Source: Ochotona curzoniae
Taxonomy: Eukaryota; Chordata; Mammalia; Lagomorpha; Ochotonidae
Direction: 5' to 3'
NCBI RefSeq assembly: GCF_017591425.1
Contig: NW_024466599.1
Location: 26,450,001 to 26,514,000, forward strand
DNA: 64,000 nt
Shown here piece by piece: positions 32,709 to 44,316 of the stretch (positions are counted from its first letter, which is position 1; each line of letters opens with the position of its first letter). Both the position numbers and the translations under genes were made by a program. Under the pieces are notes generated by a model. The model ran no database searches. It was given only the letters and a program-made list of their open reading frames with translations, and was not told the DNA's origin.

Positions 32709-32929
32709 TTTCCTTTTAGAGAAATATGCTCTGCTGTGAGCATCCATGGTGTGCTAGCCTTCGCATCTTACAGCTTTCCACTCCACCTGCGTGAGGGAGT
32801 AGGGGTGCAGTCCTCGGCATCATTTTGCATTTGTGGGAGATGCAGAGTTCAGCAAGAGTCTGATGTCACCATGGCCCCTTGAATGTTGGTCACTGCCTTT
32901 TCTGTGTTGTCTTATAACCTGTAAAATGA

Positions 32930-33017
32930 TAGATACTCAGAGGTCACAAATACAATGCAGAATTCCTCTATAACCCACACCCAATTTGCTCCATTAACAC
33001 CTTACATTTGCTTTTTG
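32930..33017 (-). mobile_element. L1-type LINE fragment, left part
   Basis: ATACAATGCAGAATTCCTCT, AACCCACACCCAATTTGCTC and CACCTTACATTTGC resemble a common L1M-region repeat. It appears to continue after the CSINE at 33303, so the SINE would be nested in it. Strand by analogy only. Confidence 0.5.
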
Positions 33018-33302
33018 CAATTTTAAAGGATACTTGTTTGTAAGGCAGAGTTAGGGTGTGGGAGAGAGAAAGAAATCTTTCATTTTCGAATTCATTCCCC
33101 CAAATGGCTGCAATGGCTGATGCTGTACCAGGCTAAAGCCAGGAGCTTCATCCAGGTCTCCCACATGGGAGACAGGGGCTTGAGTACTTGGGCATTTTCT
33201 GCTGCTTTCCCAGGTGTTTTAACAGGGAGCTGGGTCTGAGATGCTATAGCTGGCATGAGAATAAGCTAGTGGCTTAACATGCTGTACTATAATGCCAGCC
33301 CC
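33018..33302 (-). mobile_element. CSINE, old copy nested in LINE sequence
   Basis: Minus-strand order: AATTCATTCCCCCAAATGGC, AAAGCCAGGAGCTTCATCC, AGGTCTCCCACATGGGAG, ACAGGGAGCTGGGTCTGAG and AATGCCAGCCCC. Confidence 0.9.
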
Positions 33303-33500
33303 AATGGCTTACGTTATTGTGGCACTTATTTTTTTTTTCCTCTACAGAGAACCAATATTGATATAGTGTTATTGTTATTATCTAGACTGCATAATCTGTT
33401 CTGGGCTCCTTAGTTCAAACCCCATGACCTTTCTCCAGATTGTCTCATCCAAGCTCCCACATTACATTGGTTGTCTCCTTTTCCTGGTCTCCCCTTCCAC
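33303..33500 (-). mobile_element. L1-type LINE fragment, right part
   Basis: ACAGAGAACCAATATTGATA, GTGTTATTGTTATTATCTAG and CCACATTACATTGGTTGTCT extend the match that began at 32930 on the other side of the CSINE. Confidence 0.5.
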
Positions 33501-33671
33501 ATCTGGTTTTGCATATGTATGCACATGTCCTGTATGGCTTGGTGCATCTCTGCGTGTGCTAAGCTGTGCTGCTGTATACAAGGAACAGTGCTGCATGCTC
33601 AGTATTGAGAAAATTGAAGTTATCCACCCTCAAACTTATCACAATAACCACAATGAGGATTTTAAGAAAAA

Positions 33672-33986
33672 CCAGGGGCAGCATAGAGTTATGCCACTAC
33701 CTGTGTTGCCAGCATCCCATATGACTGCCAGTTTGCGTTCCTAGAACATCAATTCTGATCCAGCTCATTTCTAGTGCCTCTGGGAAAGTCACAAGTGGCC
33801 CATGTTCTTGAGCCACTGCAACTCATGTGGGAGACCTGATAAAGCTCCTGACTTCAGTCTGACAGAACCCTAGCCATTGCACTATTAGAGAATAAACTAG
33901 AAGATTTAAGCTCTCTTGCTGTTTCCATCTCTCCCCCTTTTTTTCTTTCTGTACTCTGTCTTTCAAAGTAAAATCTCATTTTAGAA
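33672..33986 (+). mobile_element. CSINE, old copy
   Basis: Plus-strand order: AGGGGCAGCATAGAGTTATG, CCAGCATCCCATATGACTGC, CTCATGTGGGAGACCTGATA, AAAGCTCCTGACTTC and TCTTTCAAAGTAAAATC. Confidence 0.87.
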
Positions 33987-35278
33987 AGGAAATGACAAAA
34001 ATTAGAAATATGCCTGATACTAGTTTGCTACAGTAAAAGAAGGAAATAGGGAAAGTTAGCAATGTTTACAGGAAACGAAACAGCAAATAGAAATCACATT
34101 AGAGATGCAGACATGCAGGCCTGACTATGCTCCTAGGCATGTAGGGTCCTCTAGGGTTCTCAAAGCCAGTCCAGTTGTGTTTCTGCTGGTGATGTTCCTT
34201 TCATTCAGGAATGTGGTTGGTTGGTTTGCAGTGAGTCCTCGGAGCCTTTTTTCCCTGATTTTGTTGGAAATGTCAGATGTGATGAACTTCCCAGGTTTAG
34301 AGCTTTATAGCTATTCTCAAGCTTCTGGGGTAGTTTCTCATGGGAAAGCTGGTTGCTGATGGAGCAAAGACCGCTGGTCAGCTGTCATGGCTGTGCACAT
34401 ATAAAAGGAAGTAGAAAGTCCCAGTGCGTGTCTTCACACTACCTGGCCCAGGTATTCATGTGGACTTTGTGTGATGTAGGTGGGACGTGGCAAGGTCGGA
34501 GGAGATGAACAGTCCTAGGAGGGGTTAGTGCTGAAGGTGTAGCCCGTGACCTGATTGTGGACTGCTGCTGGGGCTCTGGAATAAATGTAGAAGAAGAAGA
34601 GGGAGCGAATGGGAGGACAGAGGAATTATTTAATGTTTTTGTCTCCCTGAGGTGGACAAATAGGATTTGACTGGGGTGACTCATCTTTTATGTTTGAAGC
34701 CAAAGTGAACAGGATCTAGTCACTTAGTGACACCAATTGATAGGGTTTGGGGTTGTGTATTATTCTTTAAAAATTAACTTCCTGACCTCGAAATTTGCTG
34801 GTGGCAGGGGTTTTCTGACTTTTAACCTTTCTGCTTCTATCCATGGAGACAATTTGGATACCCACAACTATATTACTTTGATTTTTCTAGATTTTTTTTG
34901 TATTATCAATTAAAATGGGGGGTGAGCACACCCTAAGGTAACTTAGATTACTTGGAAAATTAAAATTTGGAAAAATGTGACAATGAACAATCTAAATTAT
35001 GGCAACTGCTTGAAAAGCTTGTAACTTATTCAACTCATTCATTTTTAAACCCCGATTTATCCCCTCTCCCAACTTTTTACCATTTATATTAATTTATACA
35101 GACAGAGCAGGAACAAAGTGAAATGAGTGAACATATTCTGCTACTTACCTAATGATGCTATAAATTGTAGTTAGGCAAGGGAACTTAAAAAGTAAGACAG
35201 GACAATTGTATTCTCACTACAGTTAGGAAAACGAGGTTTCTAAGATTGTGAAATTGGCCAATTCAAGTGAGAATAATT

Positions 35279-35300
35279 TTCTTTCTCTCTCTCTCTCCCC

Positions 35301-35337
<37 letters not shown>
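35279..35337. repeat. Compound (CT)n(CA)n microsatellite
   Basis: CT repeats broken once by a short C-run are followed by about five CA units. The start is near TTTTCTTTCTCTC and the end is ACACACACATTT. Confidence 0.95.
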
Positions 35338-35338
<1 letters not shown>

Positions 35339-36187
35339 TTTGCAGTCAAGAAGACTTTGCCCTAATATCTCAGCCACCTCTTTCACTTCTCATATTTACT
35401 CTTGATTTATTAAAAACACATTTACTGTTTCCAATCTGCTTAGGCTTGGTGTTTCTGTCGGGAAAGTAAATGGCAGAAGACCATGTGACTGCCAAGAATA
35501 AACATTGCTGAGGGCACAGCTGCTGCTTAAGGGAGCGTCTGTGTTGGTTGGACAGACAAGGCAGCAGGTGGGAGAGATGGGAGACATGGGGAAAGGGAGC
35601 TAAGGGCTTGCTCCTTCTTTCTTACCTCTGATTAGGTCCTCCAGAATAGACACCAGATGGAATTAGGTTTTTGTGAGGAATAATTGGCTGTGAAAGATAA
35701 AGGCGAAAGGGCACAGGAACAGGTGCAGAGAGCCTAAAACTACGGTGCGAGTGGCCCCCATGGGAGAGCAGCCGGACAGCTCTATGGGTAGGTGGAGCTT
35801 CACACTATAGGCCGGCTCTGCGAAAGTCTTGGCTGATGGGAAGCCCCCAGAGCAACTGTTTCCCATCAAAGAAATCCCTCCAGTGGGCTGGAATGCCTAG
35901 CTCTAGTTGACACCTCCACCCCACACTTGCACACTGGCCAGGAGCAGCTCCGGAAAAAAGCCTTAACATGGAAGTACAATGCACCCCAAAGCTACGGCAG
36001 CTGCAAACTCAAAGGTCACAACTGTTCTCTGTAAGGAATCCTTTAATTTGTTTAAAATGTATTTTTAATATATTTAAGGTATATGATGTGATCAAATGCA
36101 CATATACACAGTGAAATTACTACTATGGTCAAGCAAAGTTTCTCTCTTAAAGGGATCTCTGACACAGGTGGAGGAGCTGAAATTTGG

Positions 36188-36213
36188 GGACCATATCCAT
36201 ATGGATATGGTCC
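36188..36213. repeat. Perfect 26-bp palindrome
   Basis: The left arm GGACCATATCCAT (36188-36200) is the exact reverse complement of the right arm ATGGATATGGTCC (36201-36213), with no spacer. It lies in otherwise unremarkable sequence. Confidence 0.95.
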
Positions 36214-38537
36214 TGGTTGGGAACCACATTTGGTTACAGCTACCCAGATCTACCTCAGCCAAGGTTGTCAGTCCAAGGTGGTTGTTGGATCAATAGAAAA
36301 TTCAGGAGCTAATTTCTGGTGCCCTAGTACCCATAAGTCTAGAAGACACAAAACTTTTCCCAAATGAATCGGAAAGCTATTCTGCGAATTTTGCTGACAT
36401 TGAACTCTTTTTTGGAGAGTTATAGGTTTCACTAATGAAGAAATGACAAGGTTATTGAGTTTGTAACAAATTTCCCTGGATGCCTCTATCTGGGGATTTA
36501 AGGAGCTGTGTCTTGCAACTGGAGTGTCTCCCCCACAGCCAGCACCTGCATGAACCTGCTGAGGCTCCATCAACTTTAGGATGAGATGTTTCAGTGAAGT
36601 AAACGTCCCTGTGTTACTGGGTGTGCTGCTGCTGTGGAGCTGCATTGAGCTGGACTGGACCCTCTGCCAAGGAACCAGTGCCTCCCCAGACACACAGGGT
36701 GTTCAGGCTGAATGCCATGGCTCTACTGAACTTCTTCCCTCCCTCGATTTTCCAATTTTCTTTTTTAATTTCAATGTGGTCACTCATTTAGGTGGACATT
36801 GTTTTTCAAACACAACAAATATGGTGTGCCATGTAGCTAAGTTAGCAGTTTTGCCAAGCAGAGCACAGTTCTGACAGTAGTGGCAACTCAGTGGAACTAA
36901 TCAAAGATGAAGTGATGGCTTTGCTGATCCCGTCAGAGCTCCTTTCAAGCAACCCACAGCCAACTCGGTCAGCCTGGGCTCCACAGGCTGCAGGGATATA
37001 GGCTCTGAAAGGCCCAAGACCTCACTTCTGGGGATACTGTTGTGGTGTGATTGTGTTCAAGCCTAGTTGGTAAAGTTAAAGGAGTTATTTTTCCCTGTTG
37101 CCTTTTCTCAAAGTGCTCAGGTTTGGTCACAATGGTAGTCTGGTGCTTTTTAAGCCCCTTTCTCCGACTAGGGCTAGCATGCTTGTTTTCAATATACCCT
37201 TGATGGTGCTGTGATGGTGTGGAGATTGCTATGGGTAAACTTGGGTGGGGACTCCATTTGTTGCTCTGTCTCTGCCTGGAGAGCTTTTAGGAAAAAATGG
37301 AGGTTCAATAGCTGTGATGGTGTGTTACCTACAATAAATGATGACCTGAAACAGCATCTATTGAAGCTGTTTGAACTAAAATAAAATAAAGGAAGCTCTG
37401 AGCAGTGCCTTCCCTGGTGACCGCACCTGTGAGTCATGTTGGAGAACTAGTGGTAAGTTCCATCTCAGACACCTGGCTACCCTGTGTGACTGTTTTACCT
37501 CAGATCCTAGCCAATCACAGGAACCATCAAATGGAGTTAGGCTACTGTGAGTTTTCCTTTATCTCTTAAAATCCTAATGTGCTTCATAGCAGTGAACTTA
37601 GTCCAGCTCAGCTTGAGGACCTTGTGTAGCATGCTGATTCAACTTGTCAGAGCCGGAAGCCCCTTGCAGACATGAGCGCTATCTCACCTTCCAGATCTGT
37701 GCAGGAAAGGAAATTGATTCACTGATGTTTTCATTCTTTTTCCTTTTTTGTGGTATCGCTTCTAAGTGCAGGAAGGTATTGGCTTGTCTCTGAGTCAGAG
37801 GCATAAACCTTTGCTTAAGAGGAAAGCTTGACCTTCAGGGGGGAACATAATTAGTCTCTTCTAGTTCTACATGTTAAATATAAGAATTTGTCACACGGAA
37901 ATAGTTGACCCAGAATGTTAAAATAGGAGAGAGAGGCAGGAATGCAGCTGGACCTACAGACCAGGAAGTAGTTTCTGACCGGTAGGTCAGTTTTTCAAAA
38001 GATTTTAAAAAACCATTAAGTCCCTAAAGATCAGTTTAGTTTAGTACAAAAATCATCTGTTCATTTACTGTGACCAACATATTCACATCTCGCTTTCTTA
38101 TATTCTGCCTCTCTGGGTCCAGAGAATACAATTATCATCAGCTGAGTGACCAGTTGGACCCACCGAGCCAAATACATAAAGGGATGTGAAATTCCACCTT
38201 AGGGGTGGACAGTTAGCGCTTCTCCCACTTTCATCTTTTCCAGACGTAAATTCCAGAATGGGATGAGATAGTTTGCAATGGGCCTCTGTGACAGCAGGTG
38301 CTGGCGGTACTCAAGAAGTGATCATGGTGCAGTGAGGCCAACAGGAGGGAAGCTGCCCCAGCCTGCTTGGTGAGGGCACATGAAGCTAGGCTGGTGAAGC
38401 CCGGAAACCGATGCCTGCTGAGGAGTGATTCTACCTGCTAGCTTTCCTGCTGTCCCTGGAAACGGAGTTTACTGGGAAATTTGCATTAGCAAGACAAAAA
38501 TAAAATTTGCTTGTTTTAAATCCACTGTAGGACTTTT

Positions 38538-38583
38538 TAGGCACTTGGGCCACTTTTTGCTGCCTCCCTAGTACAGTGAGCTG
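38538..38583 (-). mobile_element. Fragment of an old minus-strand CSINE
   Basis: GGCACTTGGGCCACTTTTTG and CTGCCTCCCTAGTACAGTGA resemble the middle of an old CSINE read in minus orientation. It stops where the plus CSINE begins. Confidence 0.5.
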
Positions 38584-38937
38584 GTAGTATGGTAGCCTAG
38601 TGGCTGGTAGTATGGTAGCCTAGTGGCTGGTAGTATGGTAGCCTAGTGGCTAAAGTCCTTGTCTTGCAAGCATTTGGATCCCATATGGGTGCCAGTTCAT
38701 GTTCTGAAGGCTCCACTTCCCATCCAGCTTCCTGCTTATGGCCTGGGAAAGCAGTTGAGGGCGACCCAAAGCCTTAGGATCCTGCACCCATGTGGGAGAC
38801 CTGGAAGAAACTCCTGGCTTTGGATCGGCTCAGCTCTAACCACTTGGAGAGTGAATCATTAGATGGAAGATCTTCCTCTCTGTTTCTACTCTTCTCTGTA
38901 TATCTGACTTTCCAATAAAAATAAATCTTTTTTAAAA
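38581..38937 (+). mobile_element. CSINE with triplicated head
   Basis: The SINE body is ordinary (GGATCCCATATGGGTGCCAG, GCCTGGGAAAGCAGTTGAGG, CCAATAAAAATAAATC). The first 23 bp are present three times in exact tandem, at 38581-38603, 38604-38626 and 38627-38649. Each copy contains TAGCCTAGTGG, which fits the polymerase III A-box pattern TRGYNNARNGG, so the element has three A-box-like sites before one B-box-like region. Confidence 0.93.
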
Positions 38938-39049
38938 AAATCTGTTTCAAGTCAGTGAGTCCTAAAGCATGCAAGATTGAGGTCTCTGTTGTTATCATGA
39001 TTATTCATTTGGAATCTCATCCTAATTTTCCTCTTTCTGGAATCACGAT
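38938..39049. other. Short unassigned spacer
   Basis: No feature recognised. Confidence 0.4.
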
Positions 39050-39230
39050 ATACTTCGCTTTCTCATAAGATGCCCTCCTCGACCCCACCGTGACCCCTGA
39101 GCTCACCAATCTACTCAATTTACCTACTTCAACTGTCAGCTCAAGTGTCTTGACTCCCATGCATCCATCTTCCTCTTTCCCAGTCCCTGCCTTTGGCAGA
39201 GGACTTGACATCTTCAAGCTGTGACTGGAA
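39050..39230 (+). mobile_element. Possible L2 LINE fragment
   Basis: AGATGCCCTCCTCGACCCC, TCAATTTACCTACTTC and CAACTGTCAGCTCAAGTGTC resemble the L2 region that reads CTCAGCTCAAATGTCACC. The match is weak. Confidence 0.35.
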
Positions 39231-40249
39231 ATTCAATAGATGTATTATTCACATGACATGAGCTCCGTGCAAAGGGAAGGTGGGATTGTGCTTGAGTCTC
39301 TGGGTGCCATGTCAGGAAAAGGCCCTAGAAAAGTAATGGTATCCCTGTTGTAATGGAGACAACTTGTGCCTAGCTTTTGGCGTCTGAATACCATTTCCCA
39401 CCAATGTGAGCACAGGGTGGTGTTCGCGACTCTCCATGCCTGCTGTCCATCCAATGCACAGAGAGCCCTGCACAAGGGGTCACAGATCCAGTGTTTGACT
39501 TGCAGGCCCAGCGAGCCTAGGGGTTACTTTCTTTGTGGACTTTCTTCTGACCTGGTCCCTTACTCTTTAGTCACAGTACTCTTGCCGAAGCACACGTCCT
39601 GTCCTTCTGCCTGTTCATAGAGTTCCCAGGAGAAAGAGGTAAAGGACAGTCCCTGGACCATCCCAGATGGCATTTCCTTTGCTTTTGTCCAGCCCTCACC
39701 TGGTGATTTCTAATGCAGTCTTACTAAAGCTTTGTTCCTGCTATGCCATCCAGCTGGACCCCCACTTCTGGTCTGTTTCTCATCTCTGCTGCGTGCTGCT
39801 TCTCTCTCAATGCCCTCCTTGACCCCCCCCCCCAAGCATTTAAATACTTCCAGTATGTCTCTTATTAGCCTATATGCTATGTTGCAACCACCTGTCCTAT
39901 CTCCAGTGATTAGAAGCTACGCCTTGCCCATGGTCACAGCCCTAGGGTATAACACAAGACCAGTATTTAGGAATGACCCAAATATTTATGTAGCAAATTA
40001 ATGATTATTCCGCTCTGCACATCCTCCACCATTATATACAAATTATGTGTATGTCACAGCCTGCGGTGAGGAATGCTTGAGGCAGGTATGAGGAAGCACT
40101 TAGCTGAAAAGCACCATGTCACTATGTAAGATGGGAGTGAGAACTTTATTTCTGGTACACTGTGCCCTCTTTAGCGGGATTGGTCAACTGTGACTTGCAG
40201 GCTAAATCTAACCCACTTCCTGTTCTGGTACCGTCCTCCAGTTAAAAAG
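39231..40249. other. Unassigned sequence, no gene seen
   Basis: Unique-looking, with a C-run near 39824-39832. I see no plausible gene. Confidence 0.45.
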
Positions 40250-40568
40250 CTTTTTTTAAAAAAAAAATTTATGCTATTTGAGAGATACATTTACAGAAAG
40301 AGGGAGTGAAAAGTTTTTTTATCTGCTACTTTACTCCCCAAGTGGCTACTAGGGCTAAAGTTTGAGCCAGGCTGAACCAATGAGCTTCCTCTGGGTGTCA
40401 CATATGGGTGCAGGGGCCCAAAGAGGCAGACCATCTGCTTGTTGCTTTTCCAGGCACATTAGCAAAAAGCAGGATTGGAAGTGGAGCAGCTGGGACACTA
40501 ATAGGTGTCCATATGGGAATCCGGTGTTCAGGCTGTATCTTGCTATGCTATGCCACCATGCCAGTCCC
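40250..40568 (-). mobile_element. CSINE, intermediate to old
   Basis: Minus-strand order: CTACTTTACTCCCCAAGTGG, GAGCTTCCTCTGGGTGTCAC, CACATTAGCAAAAAGCAGG, TCCATATGGGAATCCGGTG and CACCATGCCAGTCCC. Flanking similarity is too weak to call a target duplication. Confidence 0.9.
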
Positions 40569-42949
40569 AAAAGTAGTTTTGAAGTGTTTATGTGGTTAGA
40601 GAAAAAGAATGTGTCTTAACACATGAAAACTGATACTCAGATTTCAGTGCCCATGGTTGTTCTGAACTGTGGCCACATTCCTGCACTTGGCTGAGAGTGT
40701 TTCCGAATGACAGTGGGGCTTGAGTACCTGTGACAGAGACCTTGTGGTCCTTGCAAGTTCAAATATTTACCCCAGGCCTTTCATGGGAAAAGTTTGCAGA
40801 CACCTACTGAAAACCCCAAACATGTCTCCTCTTACTGCCCAACCCCGGCTCTGGCTTGTAGTTCTGCTTTGATCTCGAGGCCTTGGAGACATTTGATATT
40901 TCCTCTGGGACCTAGGGAGAAAGTGTTTTTTTTTTTTTTTTTTTATTTATCCTAAAACAACCATGTGGGCATATGTGCAGATCACAGCAGGGGGCTTTGC
41001 CAAAGACATGTTATAGCTAGGCATGTCGAATGTGCTGACTTTGGGAACAAAGCTACTGAGTTCTGCTGAAGACTCTCCTTGGGCACACTATTTATTAAAG
41101 GAAGGCTTCTTTTGATTTCACAGATTAATATCTGAACTTTAAATTTGTTCAGCTGTGGATGAATTTTTTCCCTTGTAAAAGAAACTAAAGGAATGAAGCT
41201 GAAAGCCAAAGCAATTCCCACCTTGAAAACCAGAAGTGTGTGTTGGGGGGCAGCGAAAGGAATACAGATTCGGTTACACAGCTGGAAGTAGACAGGCAGA
41301 GTAGAGAATTTCTTGGAGATCGGTCGGGCCCTGCTCAGGAGAGGCCCAAGGACATTCCTGTGGTGATTCAGTTGCTTCCTGTACGATCCCGGTGAGTGCT
41401 TGGCATGTAAGACTTCGCTGTTCTGTCTCCTGGCCCGTGGAGCAGAGCTCTGATTGTACATGAAAGTAAATGCTGGCAGCTCCGAGTTACCCAGAAGAAC
41501 ATGGCATTCCACCTTTCAGAGGAGAATCCAGGGGGCTGCCTGGCACCTAGCCTGTATTCCTGGGTTCCTCAGAGGAGAAAGTTAACAAGTTGCTGGGTTC
41601 TAGAAGTTCAAGAGGAGAAGCCTCAGCATAGGGAAATACTTGTGGCGCCCTGGTTGCTCTGTTTGGCACCAATCCCTGCTTTGGAGAAAACCATCATTTT
41701 GACAATGGTGTAGACTAGTGTGACCCCCTAATGCCCAGCACAATGTAAAACCCTAACAAATGCAACATTCCCAAGCGATAGGCAACCAGATCCTAAATTG
41801 AGGGTAATGGGACAAGTGCATATGTGAGTTTGCAGTTTCACCAACTTGTAAACTGAAGAAGCACTCATAGCAGTGAGTTGGTTTGGGGGAATTACATAGA
41901 CTTCCACCATTCAGTATCTGCTAACAAGTATTATTTCCATTCCCTTAATTTTTTTCCCCTAGTCATGTTTATAAAGAGACTTTTGCATTATATCAGTGAT
42001 AAACAAGGGCTTCACCTTTATCTGTGATTGGTATTTCTCCTTAGAGCATGATATTATTTATGGCAAGGGAATGGATTTATAGCACAGAATTCTACTAACC
42101 TATATTGGATCAAGGAATCTGGGAGATGTCCATTATGGAGTATACCTATTCACTCAAAGAATTTCTTTGTTTTGTGCCCAACTGTCATTTAGTTGATAAT
42201 AAAAAGCCATTTTCCCAGATATCAGCTTTGCAGGATCCATTTTTCACTCTTCCTGCTAAGGTAAGCATGGAAGTCTTCACTGAATCGGTGATTTTCAGAT
42301 GTTGCTTTTTATTCCTTTGTACATGAATCCTCATCTACTCCAGAGACAGGAAATATTTTTTGTATCAAAAACCTATAAAACCTGATCTATCAAATAAGAC
42401 TCTCTCCCCTGAAAAACTGAAAACAATAAAAAATGTGAAGTATATTACTAGATTTTAATTTAACCAATGTAATTATGTAGAAAAATCACAAGCATCTATA
42501 TTTTTCCCTTCCTATCATAAGTATCATTTTGGTGTATTTCTGTGCTTTAAGATACACTATTTTTATAGGGAGGTGTGTGTCTTTGGTAAATAGTTTTAGC
42601 TATAATGCACATACACACAGATCAATTAGAAATAATTTTGTTAGGATGGAACTTATAAAAGATATTAATGAAACAGTTATAACTTTACTTCTTAAAAAAA
42701 AACTGAAATGTTTTTTTCCAAAAGATACATTTTCTCAAAATCTCCAAATTACAATGATGAGAATAATTTTTAAGCTACATGTTTCAGTCCTAAGAAAACA
42801 TTCTAATACTTGTTCCTTTTGTGTTCCAATTTTTATCAGTGTTTTCATGTTATTGAAATAAAATGTCTACTTTTTTTTCTGAAATCGTGATTGTTGTATC
42901 AATATTTAGTTCAATATTTAATTAGGTGAATGCTAGCACTTCTAAAAAT
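40569..42949. other. 2.4-kb stretch without a named repeat
   Basis: No CSINE or other recognised element apart from a T-run near 40927-40944. A minus frame of 176 codons (40982-41512) lies in sequence of higher complexity, with several CpGs between 41270 and 41400. I recognise no protein family and do not call it a gene. 41930-42900 is strongly AT-rich. Confidence 0.45.
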
Positions 42950-43720
42950 CTTGGATGTGTTTATTTTTTGTATTTTTTTGCTTGACTCGCATTTCAGAGT
43001 TTTTTTCTAAGAAATGCTCATGAATGTGTGTTTCCTGACTTCTGTCCTGTTTCACAAAGTACACATATTGCCCTTGTGGCCAATTGGCATTTTGGCTGGA
43101 TTGGATGTCATGGACTGCTCCTTTTCCTCAGAACATTGCCAACATGACTCCATTATCTTTGGCATTTACTGCTGTTATGAAGTCTGATTTTTACCCTAGC
43201 AAACATCATTTATTTTTCTGATTATGTGAAAGCTTATTTCTTTGATGTTAATGTAACTGGGTTGCAATCAGTGTACAGTGTCTGTATGAAACCGTTCTAT
43301 AAAATAGGAAGAAAAACTGTTCATTTTTTTGGCCCTTTCTCGGGACAGATCTTCTACAGTATTCGCTTTATTTTGTGTTTATTCATTGGGTTTGTTAGTT
43401 CAGCAACACCAATCATCCTAATGTTGGATCATATTTATCCTCTATATCAGTTCATCTTTAAATGTATTTGTCATTCTTTTTAAACTTTACTCAGTGAAAT
43501 TTGCTCATCTTTCTTCTAGGTAACCTGGCTTACAACAGGAACTACTATTTCTTAATGTTTTTAAGTTGTTAACTTTCAGTGATGTTATTTGGGATCTCAA
43601 TTTTTTTTTTAATCTGGTAGGTTGTTGTTATCAATCAGACCTTTGCCCCTTTGTTTTATCCAGACCATGTAATTAATAATCTATTATATACTCTGAAGCA
43701 GCTTTCCTCTGCTCTTTCAT
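42950..43720 (-). mobile_element. Possible ancient L1-type LINE fragment
   Basis: T-rich strand with GGACTGCTCCTTTTCCTCAG, TTTGGCATTTACTGCTG and GTTATGAAGTCTGATTTTTA, resembling antisense L1-associated sequence. The identification is weak. Confidence 0.35.
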
Positions 43721-43721
43721 T

Positions 43722-43987
43722 TTATTTTATTTTTACTAGAAAGTCAAATATACAGAGAGGAGGAGGGACAGAGAGGAAGAGCTTCTGTCCATTGATTCAC
43801 TCCGCAAACAGCCACAACGGCTGGTGCTACGCTGATCTGAAGCCAGGAGCTTCTTCCAGGTCTCCCACGTGGGTGCAGGGTCTCAAGGCTTTGGGCTGTC
43901 CTTGACTGCCTTCCCAGGCCACAAGCAGGGAGCTGGATGGGAAATGGGGCTGCAGGGATACAAACTGGCACCCATATAGGATCTAAG
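43722..43987 (-). mobile_element. CSINE lacking its 5' head
   Basis: Minus-strand order: TTTTATTTTTACTAGAAAGT, GAAGCCAGGAGCTTCTTCC, GTCTCCCACGTGGGTGCAGG and TGGCACCCATATAGGATC. The last 50 bases or so that would form the tRNA-like head are missing at the right end. Confidence 0.93.
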
Positions 43988-44007
43988 CTAGGCCTCCTCT
44001 GACCTTA

Positions 44008-44316
44008 TTTTCAAAGACTTGTTTTGTCTCAAGGCAACATTACAGAGAGAAGGAGAGATAGAGAGGGAAGTCTTCCATAGGCTACTTCACTCCCTAAATA
44101 ACTACAATGAGTGGAGCTGAGCTGATCCAAAGCCAGGAGCTTCTTCTGGGTCCCCCAAGTGAGTGAAGAGATCCAAGGCCTTGAGTCATCCTCTGCTGTG
44201 TTTCCAGGCCATAAGCAGGGAACTAGACTGTCGGTGGAGGAGCTGGGACAAGCACCCATATAATATGCCGGTGCTGCAGGTAGCGGTTTGGCCAATATGC
44301 CACAGTACCAGCCCAG
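44008..44316 (-). mobile_element. CSINE, tandem neighbour of the previous copy
   Basis: A second minus-strand copy only about 20 bp away: ATTACAGAGAGAAGGAGAGA, AAGCCAGGAGCTTCTTCTGG, GCCATAAGCAGGGAACTAGA and CACAGTACCAGCCC. It differs from its neighbour at many sites, so it is an independent insertion and not a recent duplication. Confidence 0.92.

Larger units (their letters stand above)
33987..38537. other. CSINE-free 4.5-kb stretch, no gene identified
   Basis: I recognise no transposable element in this stretch apart from the microsatellite at 35279-35337. A perfect 26-bp palindrome lies at 36188-36213. Frames of up to 141 codons (36268-36693, minus) show no domain and no credible splice pattern. 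Composition is ordinary, with few CpGs. Confidence 0.5.
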
